From Geodermatophilus saharensis (GTDB taxonomy: Bacteria > Actinomycetota > Actinomycetes > Mycobacteriales > Geodermatophilaceae): 64,000 nt of DNA. Made by a program: the position numbers and the translations under genes. Positions 14,989 through 23,552 of this stretch are shown here, piece by piece. Location of the stretch: the NCBI RefSeq assembly GCF_900188205.1, contig NZ_FZOH01000001.1, positions 778,359 to 842,358 of the forward strand, in the 5' to 3' direction. Positions within the stretch are counted from its first letter, which is position 1. Every line of letters begins with the position of its first letter. The notes beneath the pieces are model-generated. The model was given only the letters and a program-made list of their open reading frames with translations, made no database searches and was not told the origin of the DNA.

Positions 14989-17900
14989 GTGCACCTCTCC
15001 AGCCTGACGCTCAAGGGCTTCAAGTCCTTCGCGTCGGCCACGACGCTGCGCCTGGAGCCGGGCATCACCGCCGTCGTCGGGCCCAACGGCTCGGGCAAGT
15101 CCAACGTCGTCGACGCCATCGCCTGGGTCCTCGGCGAGCAGGGCGCGAAGACCCTGCGCGGCGGCAAGATGGAGGACGTCATCTTCGCCGGCACCGCCGG
15201 CCGCCCGGCGCTGGGCCGCGCCGAGGTCACGCTCACCATCGACAACGCCGACGGCGCCCTGCCGATCGACTACACCGAGGTCTCGGTCACCCGCCGCATG
15301 TACCGCTCCGGGGAGAGCGAGTACGAGATCAACGGCGACAAGGTGCGCCTGCTCGACGTGCAGGAGCTGCTCAGTGACGCCGGCATCGGCCGCGAGATGC
15401 ACGTCATCGTCGGCCAGGGCCAGCTCGACGCCGTCCTGTCCGGGCGCCCCGAGGACCGCCGCGCCTTCGTCGAGGAGGCCGCCGGCGTCCTCAAGCACCG
15501 CAAGCGCAAGGAGAAGGCGCTCCGCAAGCTCGACGCGATGCAGGCCAACCTCGACCGGCTGGCCGACCTGACCGCCGAGCTGCGCCGCCAGCTCAAGCCG
15601 CTGGGGCGCCAGGCCGAGGTCGCGCGCCGGGCCGCCGGTGTGCAGGCCGAGCTGCGCGACGCGCGGCTGCGGCTGCTCGCCGACGACCTCGTCGGGCTGC
15701 GCGACGCGCTGGACAAGGACGTCGCCGACGAGGCCGCCGCCCGCGCCCGCCGCACCGTCGTCGAGGCCGAGCTGGGCGCCGTGTCGCGGCGGGAGAGCGA
15801 GCTGGAGACGGCGCAGGCCGCCGACGCCCCGCGCCTGGCCGCCGCGCAGGACACCTGGTACCGGCTGTCCGCGCTCACCGAGCGCTTCCGCGGCATCGCG
15901 CAGCTGGCCGCCGAGCGGCACCGCCACCTGTCGGCCGCGGCACCGGCGGGCACCGGCGGCCGCGACCCCGAGCAGCTGGAGGCCGAGGCCGACCGGATCG
16001 CGGCCACCGAGGCCGAGCTCGCCGCCGGGCTGGAGGCCGAGCGCGGCCGCCTCGCCGCCGCCGTCGCCGCCCGCGCCGGCCTGGAGGAGGCGCTGGCCGC
16101 CGAGGAGCGCGCCTGGGTGGCCGCCACCCGCGCGCTGGCCGACCGCCGGGAGGGCCTGGCCCGCCTGTCGGGCAAGGTCGCCGCCGGCCGCTCACGCGCG
16201 GCCGCCGGCCAGGCCGAGGTGCAGCGCCTCGCCCAGGCCGCCGCGGAGGCCGCCGCCCGCGCCGAGGCCGCGCGGGCCCGGCTCGACGAGCGCCGGGCCG
16301 TGGTCCCCGACGCCGACGACGAGGACGTCGCGCTGGTCACCGCGCACACCGACGCCGTCACCGCGCACAGCGCCGCCGCGCGCGCCGTCACCGAGCTCGC
16401 CGACGCCGAGCGTGCCGCCGAGCGCGACCGCGCCTCCTGGGCCGCCCGCCGCGACGCCCTCGCGCTGGGCCTGACCCCCGCCGACGGCGCCGCCGCCGTC
16501 CTCGCGTCCGGCCTGCCGGGCGTGCTGGGGCCGGTCGCGGAGCGGATCACCGTCGCACCCGGGGCCGAGGTGCCGCTCGCGGCGGCGCTGGGCGGGCTCG
16601 CCGAGGCCGTCGTCGTCGCCGGGGTGGACGACGCCACCGCCGCGCTGGCGCACCTGCGCGACGCCGGCGCGGGCCGGGCCGGGCTGCTGGTCACCGGTGG
16701 CCCGCCGCCGCTGCCGCGCGAGGGCTGGCCGGTGCTGCCGGAGGGGCTGCGGTGGGCGGCGGACCTGGTCGAGGCCCCCGAGGAGCTGCGGCCGGCGGTG
16801 GCGCGGGCACTCGACCGCGTCGCCGTCGTCCCGACCCTGGACGTCGCCGCGGCGCTGGTCGCCGCCCATCCGCGGGTGCGCGCGGTGACCGCCGACGGCG
16901 ACCTCGTCGGCGCCGACCGGGCCGCCGGCGGGTCGGCCGACGCGCCGTCGAACCTGGAGGTGCGGGCCCGGGTCGACGAGGCCGAGCGCGAGCTTGCCGC
17001 CGCCGTCGCCCGCGCCGCCGACCTCGCCGACCGGCTGGCCGCGGCCCGGGAGGCCGCCCGCGCCCGCTCGGCCGACGTCGAGGCGGCGCTGGCCGCCCGG
17101 CAGGCGGCCGACCGCAGCCGCGCGGAGCTCGCCGCGGAGCTCGCCGAGCTCGGGGCCGCCGCCCGGTCGGCGGCGGCGGAGGCGGAGCGCTCGGCCGCGG
17201 CGCAGCGGCGGGCCGAGCGGGCGCTGGAGGAGTCGCAGGCCGGGCTGGGGGAGCTCGAGGCGCGGCTGGCCGAGGCCGAGGCGGCGCCGGCCGCGGAGGA
17301 GCCCGACGCCGGGGAGCGCGACCGCCTGCGGCTGGAGGTCGCCGGCGCGCGGCAGGCGGAGACCGAGGCCCGGCTGGCCGTGCGCACCGCCGAGGAGCGC
17401 GCCCGTGCGCTGTCCGGCCGCGCCGAGGCGCTGCGCCGCCAGGCCCGGCAGGAGCGGGCCGCCCGCGAGCGGGCCGCGGCCGCCCGGCTGGCCCGCCGCC
17501 GCGGGGCGGAGGTCGCCGCCCGGGTGCGCGCCGGCGCCGAGGAGGCGCTCACCGCGCTGGCCGGCTCCCTCGCCCGGGCCGCCGCCGAGCGCGACCGGCT
17601 CGCCGCCGAGCGCAGCACCCGCGAGGCCGAGCTGCTCGAGGTGCGCACCCGGGTCCGCGCCGCCACCGGGGAGCTGGAGCGGCTGACCGACGAGGTGCAC
17701 CGCGACGAGGTCGCCCGCGCCGAGCAGCGGCTGCGCATCGAGGCGCTGGAGGAGCGGGCCGCCGAGGAGTTCGGCGTCGACCTGCCCACGCTGGTGGCCG
17801 AGTACGGCCCGGCCGCGCCCGTGCCGCCCACACCGGCGCAGCTGGCCGCCGCCGAGGCCGCGGGGGGGCCCGAGCCCGCGCCGGTGCCCTACGACCGGGC

Positions 17901-18555
17901 CGCGCAGGAGCGCCGCGCCGCCCGCGCCGAGCGCGACCTCGCCACCCTGGGCCGGGTCAACCCGCTGGCGCTGGAGGAGTTCGCGGCGCTGGAGGAGCGG
18001 CACACCTTCCTCGCCACCCAGCTCGAGGACCTCAAGGCCACCCGCCGCGACCTGCTCACCGTGGTCCGCGAGGTCGACGGGCGCATCCACGACGTGTTCG
18101 CCGCGGCCTTCGCCGACGTCTCCCGCGAGTTCGAGGGCGTCTTCGCCACGCTGTTCCCCGGCGGGCAGGGACGCCTGGTGCTCACCGACCCCGAGGACAT
18201 GCTCACCACGGGCGTGGAGATCGAGGCGCGGCCGCCGGGCAAGAAGGTCAAGCGCCTGTCGCTGCTGTCCGGCGGGGAGCGCTCGCTGACCGCGGTCGCG
18301 CTGCTGGTGGCGATCTTCCGGGCGCGGCCCTCGCCGTTCTACGTGCTCGACGAGGTGGAGGCCGCCCTCGACGACGTCAACCTGGGCCGGCTGCTCACCC
18401 TCGTCGAGCAGCTGCGGGCGACCTCGCAGCTCATCGTCATCACCCACCAGAAGCGCACGATGGAGATCGCCGACGCGCTCTACGGCGTGAGCATGCGCGG
18501 CGACGGCATCACCGGCGTCATCAGCCAGCGGCTGCGCGAGCCCGACCCGGCCTGA
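14989..18555 (+). CDS. smc: Chromosome segregation protein SMC
   Basis: Structural maintenance of chromosomes ATPase that loops and compacts DNA with ScpA/ScpB (not in this window). The 1188 residues are full length: Walker A GPNGSGKSN near residues 31-39, Q-loop region RGGKMEDVIFAGT near 56, first coiled coil about 170-490, hinge about 500-650 (GLPGVLGPVAERI), second coiled coil about 660-990, then the ABC signature LSGGERSLTAVALL near 1093 and Walker B VLDEVEAALDD near 1117. The coils are unusually alanine/arginine/glutamate rich, in line with base composition. Start GTG at 14989. Two palindromes and an insertion sequence follow the stop. Confidence 0.96.
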   Translation: MHLSSLTLKGFKSFASATTLRLEPGITAVVGPNGSGKSNVVDAIAWVLGEQGAKTLRGGKMEDVIFAGTAGRPALGRAEVTLTIDNADGALPIDYTEVSVTRRMYRSGESEYEINGDKVRLLDVQELLSDAGIGREMHVIVGQGQLDAVLSGRPEDRRAFVEEAAGVLKHRKRKEKALRKLDAMQANLDRLADLTAELRRQLKPLGRQAEVARRAAGVQAELRDARLRLLADDLVGLRDALDKDVADEAAARARRTVVEAELGAVSRRESELETAQAADAPRLAAAQDTWYRLSALTERFRGIAQLAAERHRHLSAAAPAGTGGRDPEQLEAEADRIAATEAELAAGLEAERGRLAAAVAARAGLEEALAAEERAWVAATRALADRREGLARLSGKVAAGRSRAAAGQAEVQRLAQAAAEAAARAEAARARLDERRAVVPDADDEDVALVTAHTDAVTAHSAAARAVTELADAERAAERDRASWAARRDALALGLTPADGAAAVLASGLPGVLGPVAERITVAPGAEVPLAAALGGLAEAVVVAGVDDATAALAHLRDAGAGRAGLLVTGGPPPLPREGWPVLPEGLRWAADLVEAPEELRPAVARALDRVAVVPTLDVAAALVAAHPRVRAVTADGDLVGADRAAGGSADAPSNLEVRARVDEAERELAAAVARAADLADRLAAAREAARARSADVEAALAARQAADRSRAELAAELAELGAAARSAAAEAERSAAAQRRAERALEESQAGLGELEARLAEAEAAPAAEEPDAGERDRLRLEVAGARQAETEARLAVRTAEERARALSGRAEALRRQARQERAARERAAAARLARRRGAEVAARVRAGAEEALTALAGSLARAAAERDRLAAERSTREAELLEVRTRVRAATGELERLTDEVHRDEVARAEQRLRIEALEERAAEEFGVDLPTLVAEYGPAAPVPPTPAQLAAAEAAGGPEPAPVPYDRAAQERRAARAERDLATLGRVNPLALEEFAALEERHTFLATQLEDLKATRRDLLTVVREVDGRIHDVFAAAFADVSREFEGVFATLFPGGQGRLVLTDPEDMLTTGVEIEARPPGKKVKRLSLLSGGERSLTAVALLVAIFRARPSPFYVLDEVEAALDDVNLGRLLTLVEQLRATSQLIVITHQKRTMEIADALYGVSMRGDGITGVISQRLREPDPA

Positions 18556-18560
18556 CCCGT

Positions 18561-18611
18561 GCACTTCCGCGCAAGTGCCCGCCTCCTGCCCGTGCACTTC
18601 CGCGGAAGTGC
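18561..18611. repeat. Tandem pair of 18-bp palindromes downstream of smc
   Basis: Two copies, 33 bases apart: GCACTTCCGCGCAAGTGC (18561-18578, one imperfect pair) and GCACTTCCGCGGAAGTGC (18594-18611, perfect palindrome), each inside a CCGT-...-CC(C)G context. They begin 5 bases after the smc stop and before the insertion sequence would have lain directly between convergent genes, which suggests bidirectional termination or a dispersed palindromic repeat. Confidence 0.65.
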
Positions 18612-18616
18612 CCGGA

Positions 18617-19541
18617 CTAGGGCCTGTCCTGCGGATCTTCGCGTAGCCAGAGGACGAGCGCGGCGATGATCAGGATGGAGCGGTAGTAGGCGGCTCGTTT
18701 GGCGTAGCGGGTGGCCAGGGCGCGGAACTGCTTGAGCCGGGCGATGCACCGTTCGACGACGTTGCGTCCGGCGTAGACCTCGGGGTCGAAGGCCGGGGGG
18801 CGGCCCCCGGCGGAGCCTTTGGCCTTGCGCCGGGCGATCTGGTCGATGCGCTCGGGGCTGGTGAAGGCGATGCCCCGGGCCCGCAGCGCGGCCCGGGTCG
18901 AGGGATGGGAGTAGGCCTTGTCGGCGATCACCCGGTCCGGGCGATCACCCGGTCCGGTCGGCGGCGCGGGTGGCCGGGACCGGAACGAGCGACCGCCACC
19001 TGCTCCAGCAGCGGCAGCAGCTGCGGATTGTCGCCGGCCTGCCCGGCGGTCAGCAGCACGGCCATCGGCAGGCCGCGCCCGTCGACGGCCAGGTGCAGCT
19101 TGGTGGTCAGTCCACCGCGGGAGCGCCCGAGGGCCTCGCCGGCGACGGCGAGGTCCTCGACCGGGCCGCGGCAGCCCCCTTTTTCCGCGCTCCGGCGGCG
19201 TGCTGATGAGCGCGCACGGAGCTGGAGTCGATGCTGAAGGTCCATTCCACCGCGCCGACCGCGTCGTTCTTGACGATCACCTCGGTGAGGATCCGGTCCC
19301 AGGTGCCATCGGCGGTCCACTTCCGCAATCGCTCGTGCGCGGTCTTCCACGGCCCGTAGCGCTCGGGCAGATCCCGCCAGGGCACGCCGGTCTCGGCCTG
19401 CCACAGGATCGCGTTGATCACCTGCCGGTGGTCCCGCCACCGCCCGCCCCGGCGCCCGGTGGCGGGCAGCAGCGGCTCGATCCGTGCCCAGGCTGCATCG
19501 GTGAGCTCATGCCGGCTGACCATTCCGCCAGCCTGGACCAC
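18617..19541 (-). pseudogene. IS5-family transposase, broken by a 17-bp tandem duplication
   Basis: DDE transposase in three reading frames. Frame one (19541 to about 19180) holds the DUF4096-type N-terminus (ELTDAAWARIEPLLP) and the first catalytic aspartate in FSIDSSSVRAH. A -1 shift at a run of five A and five G near 19178 (minus strand) leads to frame two, SRGGLTTKLHLAVDGRGLP; such slippage is normal for this IS group. Frame two ends in a second, abnormal -1 shift: GACCGGGTGATCGCCCG-type 17-base units occur twice in tandem at about 18925-18958. Removing one unit restores frame three, which carries the second aspartate (VIADKAY) and the glutamate (NVVERCIARLKQ). The protein is therefore probably inactive. 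The final TAG stop uses bases outside the element. Confidence 0.85.
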
Positions 19542-19569
19542 GCTGACGAAAGATCGCCAGGACAGGCCC
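18620..19569 (-). mobile_element. IS5-family (IS427-like) insertion sequence, 950 bp
   Basis: Terminal inverted repeats begin GGGCCTGTCCTG at both ends (18620-18631 and the complement at 19558-19569), with weaker identity extending to about 22 bases. The element is flanked by a TA on each side (18618-18619, 19570-19571), consistent with the short target duplication of the IS427 group. It carries only the transposase. It landed between smc and a convergent gene, precisely within the TAG stop of the latter. Confidence 0.88.
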
Positions 19570-20384
19570 TAGACGCCGGAGGGGACGAGCAGGTCGACGA
19601 CGACCGGCAGGTGGTCCGACGCGCCCGCGCCGTCGAGCACCCGCGCGGAGGCCACGGTGATGCCCGGGGTCACCCACACCTGGTCGATGCGGGCGTGCGG
19701 CGACCGCGCCGGGTGGGTCAGCCCCTCCTGGCGCTGCCAGAACCGCCAGCGGGCCTGGTCGTCGCGCTCGGGTGCCAGCTCCCAGGCGTCGGCGAAGGAC
19801 TCCCGCAGCGCCGCCAGCTCCGGGGCGTCCGGGGCGGCGTTGAGGTCGCCGACGACCACCCCGGTCGCCATGGGCTCGGTGTGCAGCGCCCGCAGCACCG
19901 CCACCTGCTCGGCGCGCTCGGCGGGCGACCGGGTGGTCAGGTGGGTGGTGGTCACCCAGAGCGCGCCGCCGTCGAGCTCGACCAGGGTCCGCAGCGCGCT
20001 GCGCGGCTCCCCGCCCCCGGGCAGCGGGTGCACGTCGCTGACCAGGATCGGCAGCCGCGACAGCAGCGCGTTGCCGTACTGACGGCGCTGGTCGTCGCCG
20101 GGCCGCGGCTCGTCGATCGCCGGACCCCAGGCCAGCTGCATGTCCAGCGCCCGGGACAGCAGCAGCGCCTGGTCGACGTCCTCGCTGCGGTCGCCGAAGT
20201 GCCGGTCGACCTCCTGCAGGCAGATGACGTCGGCGCCGGCCGCCGCGAGCACCTTCGCCAGCCGGGGCAGGTCGTGCCGGTGGTCGGCGCCCACGCCGTG
20301 GTGGGTGTTGAAGGTGACCAGGCGGACGGGGATCGGGGGCTGGTCGGGTCCGGGGGCCGGCTTGACCCCGTGGGCATCGGTCAC
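19569..20384 (-). CDS. Endonuclease/exonuclease/phosphatase family protein
   Basis: Metal-dependent phosphoesterase of the EEP fold, 271 residues, without signal peptide; the substrate (nucleic acid, phospholipid or inositol phosphate) cannot be told. Family motifs: TFNTHHG near residue 24, DVICLQEVDRH near 52 (metal-binding glutamate), VTTTHL near 145, VVGDLNAAPD near 174, and the terminal GASDHLPVVV near 256 with the catalytic aspartate-histidine. The TAG stop is formed by the TA target duplication plus the terminal base of the insertion sequence; the pre-insertion sequence would also have read TAG. The gene lies 12 bases after the PhoD-like gene and is likely co-transcribed. Confidence 0.88.
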   Translation of the reverse strand: MTDAHGVKPAPGPDQPPIPVRLVTFNTHHGVGADHRHDLPRLAKVLAAAGADVICLQEVDRHFGDRSEDVDQALLLSRALDMQLAWGPAIDEPRPGDDQRRQYGNALLSRLPILVSDVHPLPGGGEPRSALRTLVELDGGALWVTTTHLTTRSPAERAEQVAVLRALHTEPMATGVVVGDLNAAPDAPELAALRESFADAWELAPERDDQARWRFWQRQEGLTHPARSPHARIDQVWVTPGITVASARVLDGAGASDHLPVVVDLLVPSGV

Positions 20385-20396
20385 CCGGTCAGCCTG

Positions 20397-22121
20397 TCAC
20401 CCGCCGGCCGGCACCGTCGCCGGGACCGGGTCGGCCAGCGGCAGGTCGAGCACCTGCTGCAGGCACTCGTCGCCGTCCGGCCGGTGGTCGCTCACGTGCA
20501 GCAGGAAGCGCGCCTGCCGGCCCTCGAGCACCAGCTCGCCGACCTGGTTGCCGAAGAACGGCCCCGCGGCCTTGGCCCACTCCACCGACGGCGGGCGCAC
20601 CCGCGCGGCCCGGGCGATCGCACCGGTGAACCGCCGCGCCCACCGGCTCCAGCCGATGCGGAACCCCACCCGGATCGGGTGCGGCGCCTGGTTGTGCAGC
20701 GGGGAGACGGTCAGCTGGTGCACCCGGCCGGTCAGCCCGCCGGGGGCGACCACCTCGGCGGCGTAGGCGTGGTGGACGTCGCCGGAGAGCACCAGCGCGG
20801 TCGCCGGTGCCGGGCCGTGCTCGCCGCGGGCCACCGCCAGCAGCGCCGCGGCCAGCCGGTCGAAGCTGTGCCCGAACGCCGCCCAGTGCTCGAGGTCGGC
20901 GGCCTGCCGCAGCGCCTCGGCGGCCCGCCCGACCAGGCGGCCGTCGTGGCGCACCGCCAGCGCCTCGTCGACGCGCTCGATGGAGTCGATGGCGTGGGGG
21001 AGCAGCCAGGGCAGCGACGTGCCGACCAGCAGGTGGCCGACGCCGTCCTCGACCGCCTGCCGCATCTGCTGCTCGACCCAGGCGAACTCCTCGTCGTCGA
21101 CCATCCGGCGCGCCTGCTCGTCGAGCACCCGGCCGGCCCGGCTGTCGACCATCAGCAGCCGGGCGTCGCCCCAGTGCCGGACGTAGCTCCAGCGCACCGT
21201 CCGCGGGTCGCGGTCGGCGGCGAGGGCCATCTCCCGCAGCAGCGGCTCGGCGTCGGCGTCCTCGGGCAGCGCCCGCACCGCCTGCCAGGTGGCGTTGCCG
21301 GCCAGCTCGGCGGGGGAGAGGTTGCCCAGGTGCTGGTACACCCAGTAGCTGGCCAGCCCCCCGGCGATGCGGGCGTCCCACCAGCCGGTGGCGGTGACCC
21401 GGCGCCGCCAGGCGGCCGAGGTGTTCCAGTCGTCGATCATCTCGTGGTCGTCGAAGACCATCGACGACGGGACGGTCGACAACAGCCACCGCACGTGCGG
21501 GTCCATCCAGGACTCGGCGTAGAGGCGGGTGTACTCCTCGTAGTCCCGGGTCTGGGCGTCCTCGGACACCTCCTCACCGCGCCGCACGCGCAGCCACGAG
21601 CGGGTCGCCGTCGTCAGCTCGTCGGCGTAGACCTGGTCACCGAGCAGCACCAGCGCGTCGGGCCACTCGTCCTCGGGCAGCGCCGCCACGCGCTCGGCGT
21701 AGGCGTCCAGGGCGTCGGGCGGGATGCCCTCGGCGAGGTCGACGGTGCTGGGCGTGGCGTACCGGCAGGAGCCGAACGCCAGCCGGAACGGGCCGGGTCG
21801 GCCGGGCGTGCGGATCCGGCTGGGCGGGAACGGGGAGCTCGACTCCGGCCACACCCGGACGCCGTCGGTGCCGTCGGTCGACAGGTGCACCTCGTAGGGC
21901 GTGGTGCTGCCGGGCTCGAGCCCCTCGACGACGACGAGGGCGTACCAGTGGCCGCCGACGGCGAAGGTGCGCGCGGTCCGCCCGAGGACCTCGACGGTGC
22001 ACGCGCGGTCGGTCTCCACCCAGACGGTGGCCGACACGGGGTCGACGTGCCGCAGCAGGGGTCCGATGAGCAGGCGGGGGGTGTCCTCCCCGGGTGGCGG
22101 CATGGACCCAGCGTGCTCCAC
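20397..22121 (-). CDS. PhoD-like alkaline phosphatase / phosphodiesterase
   Basis: PhoD-family metallophosphatase, 574 residues. An N-terminal fibronectin-like PhoD_N region (LLIGPLLRHVDPVSATVWVET, residues about 17-100) precedes the catalytic domain with FGSCRY near 116, LGDQVYAD near 160, VFDDHEMIDDWN near 222, and SGDVHHAY near 447. Classical PhoD is exported by the Tat pathway, but no twin-arginine signal is present here, so this member is probably cytoplasmic. The GTG at 22121 has GGAAGGGG eight bases upstream; an ATG at 22103 is possible. It leads a two-gene operon with the EEP protein. Confidence 0.88.
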   Translation of the reverse strand: MEHAGSMPPPGEDTPRLLIGPLLRHVDPVSATVWVETDRACTVEVLGRTARTFAVGGHWYALVVVEGLEPGSTTPYEVHLSTDGTDGVRVWPESSSPFPPSRIRTPGRPGPFRLAFGSCRYATPSTVDLAEGIPPDALDAYAERVAALPEDEWPDALVLLGDQVYADELTTATRSWLRVRRGEEVSEDAQTRDYEEYTRLYAESWMDPHVRWLLSTVPSSMVFDDHEMIDDWNTSAAWRRRVTATGWWDARIAGGLASYWVYQHLGNLSPAELAGNATWQAVRALPEDADAEPLLREMALAADRDPRTVRWSYVRHWGDARLLMVDSRAGRVLDEQARRMVDDEEFAWVEQQMRQAVEDGVGHLLVGTSLPWLLPHAIDSIERVDEALAVRHDGRLVGRAAEALRQAADLEHWAAFGHSFDRLAAALLAVARGEHGPAPATALVLSGDVHHAYAAEVVAPGGLTGRVHQLTVSPLHNQAPHPIRVGFRIGWSRWARRFTGAIARAARVRPPSVEWAKAAGPFFGNQVGELVLEGRQARFLLHVSDHRPDGDECLQQVLDLPLADPVPATVPAGG

Positions 22122-22173
22122 GGTGACCCCTTCCGCCCAGACCCGCCGGTACGGCGATCGGGGGAGCGGCTGG

Positions 22174-22179
22174 GAGACT
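22174..22179 (+). promoter_or_regulatory. Candidate -10 hexamer of ftsY
   Basis: GAGACT within GGGAGACTG lies 7 bases before the ftsY ATG. The same GGGAGACTG string precedes proS (42483-42491). It may serve as a -10 for a leaderless message; the GGGAG part could alternatively act as a weak ribosome binding site. Confidence 0.3.
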
Positions 22180-22186
22180 GGCCGGC

Positions 22187-23413
22187 ATGGAGTTCGTGCT
22201 GATCGCGATCGCGATCGTCCTCGTGGCCCTGGTCGCCGGGCTGAGCCTGCTGGTCGGCCGCGGCCGGCGCACCACCCGGCTCGACGACGACGCAGCCGCC
22301 GGCACGACCCTCACCCGGCCGCGGCCACCCAGTGCCCCGCCCGCACCGCCGGAGGACCGCCCGGCCGGCGCGACCGCCTCCGGCCAGGGCCTGGCGCCCG
22401 CCGAGCCGGTTGCGCCCGAGGCGCCGCCGCCGGTCGACCTGCCCCCGGCGGTCGCCGAGCCGGACCTGGTCTTCGAGACGCCGCCGCCGTCGGCCGGCCG
22501 GCTGGTGCGGCTGCGCTCCCGGCTGGCCCGCTCGCAGTCCTCGCTGGGCCGCGGCCTGCTCACCGTGCTCGCCCGCGAGCGGCTGACCGAGGACGACTGG
22601 GAGGAGGTCGAGGAGACACTCCTCGCCGCCGACGTCGGCGTCGCGGCCACCCAGCAGATCGTCGACCGGCTGCGCACCCAGTCGCTGGTGCTGGCCACCG
22701 CCACGCCGGCCGACCTGCGCGCGCTGCTGGTCCGCGAGCTGACCGCCGTCCTCGGGCCCGACCTCGACCGCAGCCTGGGCACCGACCGCCGCGAGGGCCG
22801 GCCCGGCGTCGTGCTGGTCGTCGGGGTCAACGGCGCGGGCAAGACGACGACGGTCGGCAAGATCGCCCGCGTCCTCGTCGGCGACGGCAGGAGCGTCGTC
22901 CTCGGGGCCGCCGACACCTTCCGCGCCGCGGCCGCCGACCAGCTCGAGACCTGGGGCGAGCGGGTGGGGGTGCTCACCGTCCGCGGCCGCGAGGGCGCCG
23001 ACCCGGCGTCGGTGGCGTTCGAGGCGGTGCGCACCGGGGTGGAGGCCGAGGTCGACACCGTCGTCGTCGACACCGCCGGCCGGCTGCACACCAAGTCCGG
23101 CCTCATGGACGAGCTCGGCAAGATCAAGCGCGTCGTGGAGAAGCAGAGCCCGGTCACCGAGACGCTGCTGGTGCTCGACGCCACCACCGGCCAGAACGGC
23201 ATCGTGCAGGCGCGGGTGTTCACCTCCGCCGTCGACGTCACCGGTGTCGTGCTGACCAAGCTCGACGGCACCGCCAAGGGCGGCATCGTCGTCTCGGTGC
23301 AGCGGGAGCTGGGCATCCCGGTGAAGCTGATCGGGCTGGGGGAGGGCGCCGACGACCTCGCGCCCTTCGAGCCCGAGGTCTTCGCCGAGGGCCTCGTCGG
23401 CGGCGCGGACTAG
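22187..23413 (+). CDS. ftsY: Signal recognition particle receptor FtsY
   Basis: SRP receptor GTPase that delivers ribosomes translating membrane proteins to the translocon, working with Ffh (encoded at 38050). The 408 residues begin with a transmembrane helix (residues 3-23), the actinobacterial form that anchors directly in the membrane, followed by a proline/alanine-rich linker to about residue 115. The N domain (SRLARSQSSLGRGLL) and G domain follow: GVNGAGKTTTVGK near 214, DTAGRLHTKSGLMDEL near 294, TKLDGTAKGG near 357 and the C-terminal GLGEGADDLAPFEPE. It converges with the transporter ATPase gene. Confidence 0.95.
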   Translation: MEFVLIAIAIVLVALVAGLSLLVGRGRRTTRLDDDAAAGTTLTRPRPPSAPPAPPEDRPAGATASGQGLAPAEPVAPEAPPPVDLPPAVAEPDLVFETPPPSAGRLVRLRSRLARSQSSLGRGLLTVLARERLTEDDWEEVEETLLAADVGVAATQQIVDRLRTQSLVLATATPADLRALLVRELTAVLGPDLDRSLGTDRREGRPGVVLVVGVNGAGKTTTVGKIARVLVGDGRSVVLGAADTFRAAAADQLETWGERVGVLTVRGREGADPASVAFEAVRTGVEAEVDTVVVDTAGRLHTKSGLMDELGKIKRVVEKQSPVTETLLVLDATTGQNGIVQARVFTSAVDVTGVVLTKLDGTAKGGIVVSVQRELGIPVKLIGLGEGADDLAPFEPEVFAEGLVGGAD

Positions 23414-23552
23414 CGGCGCGGACCAGCGGACGGCGACGGCGGCGCTGGCGGCGGTCGGTCCCGCCCGCGCCGGGTGAGCAGCCGAGGTCGCCGACACGGC
23501 GCGACCCGCCGCGCAGGCCGACCGGAACCGCGCAGTCGGCCCCGGCCGGCGG

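Noticed and set aside
18918-22202. A plus-strand open frame of over 1000 codons across the insertion sequence and the phosphatase genes
   Set aside because: It is the antisense shadow of three minus-strand genes with clear motifs; its protein is glycine/arginine/proline-rich low complexity and crosses an IS junction.
23414-23552. Terminator hairpin between ftsY and cbiO
   Set aside because: The 139-base gap has G+C-rich partial repeats but no stem better than chance.
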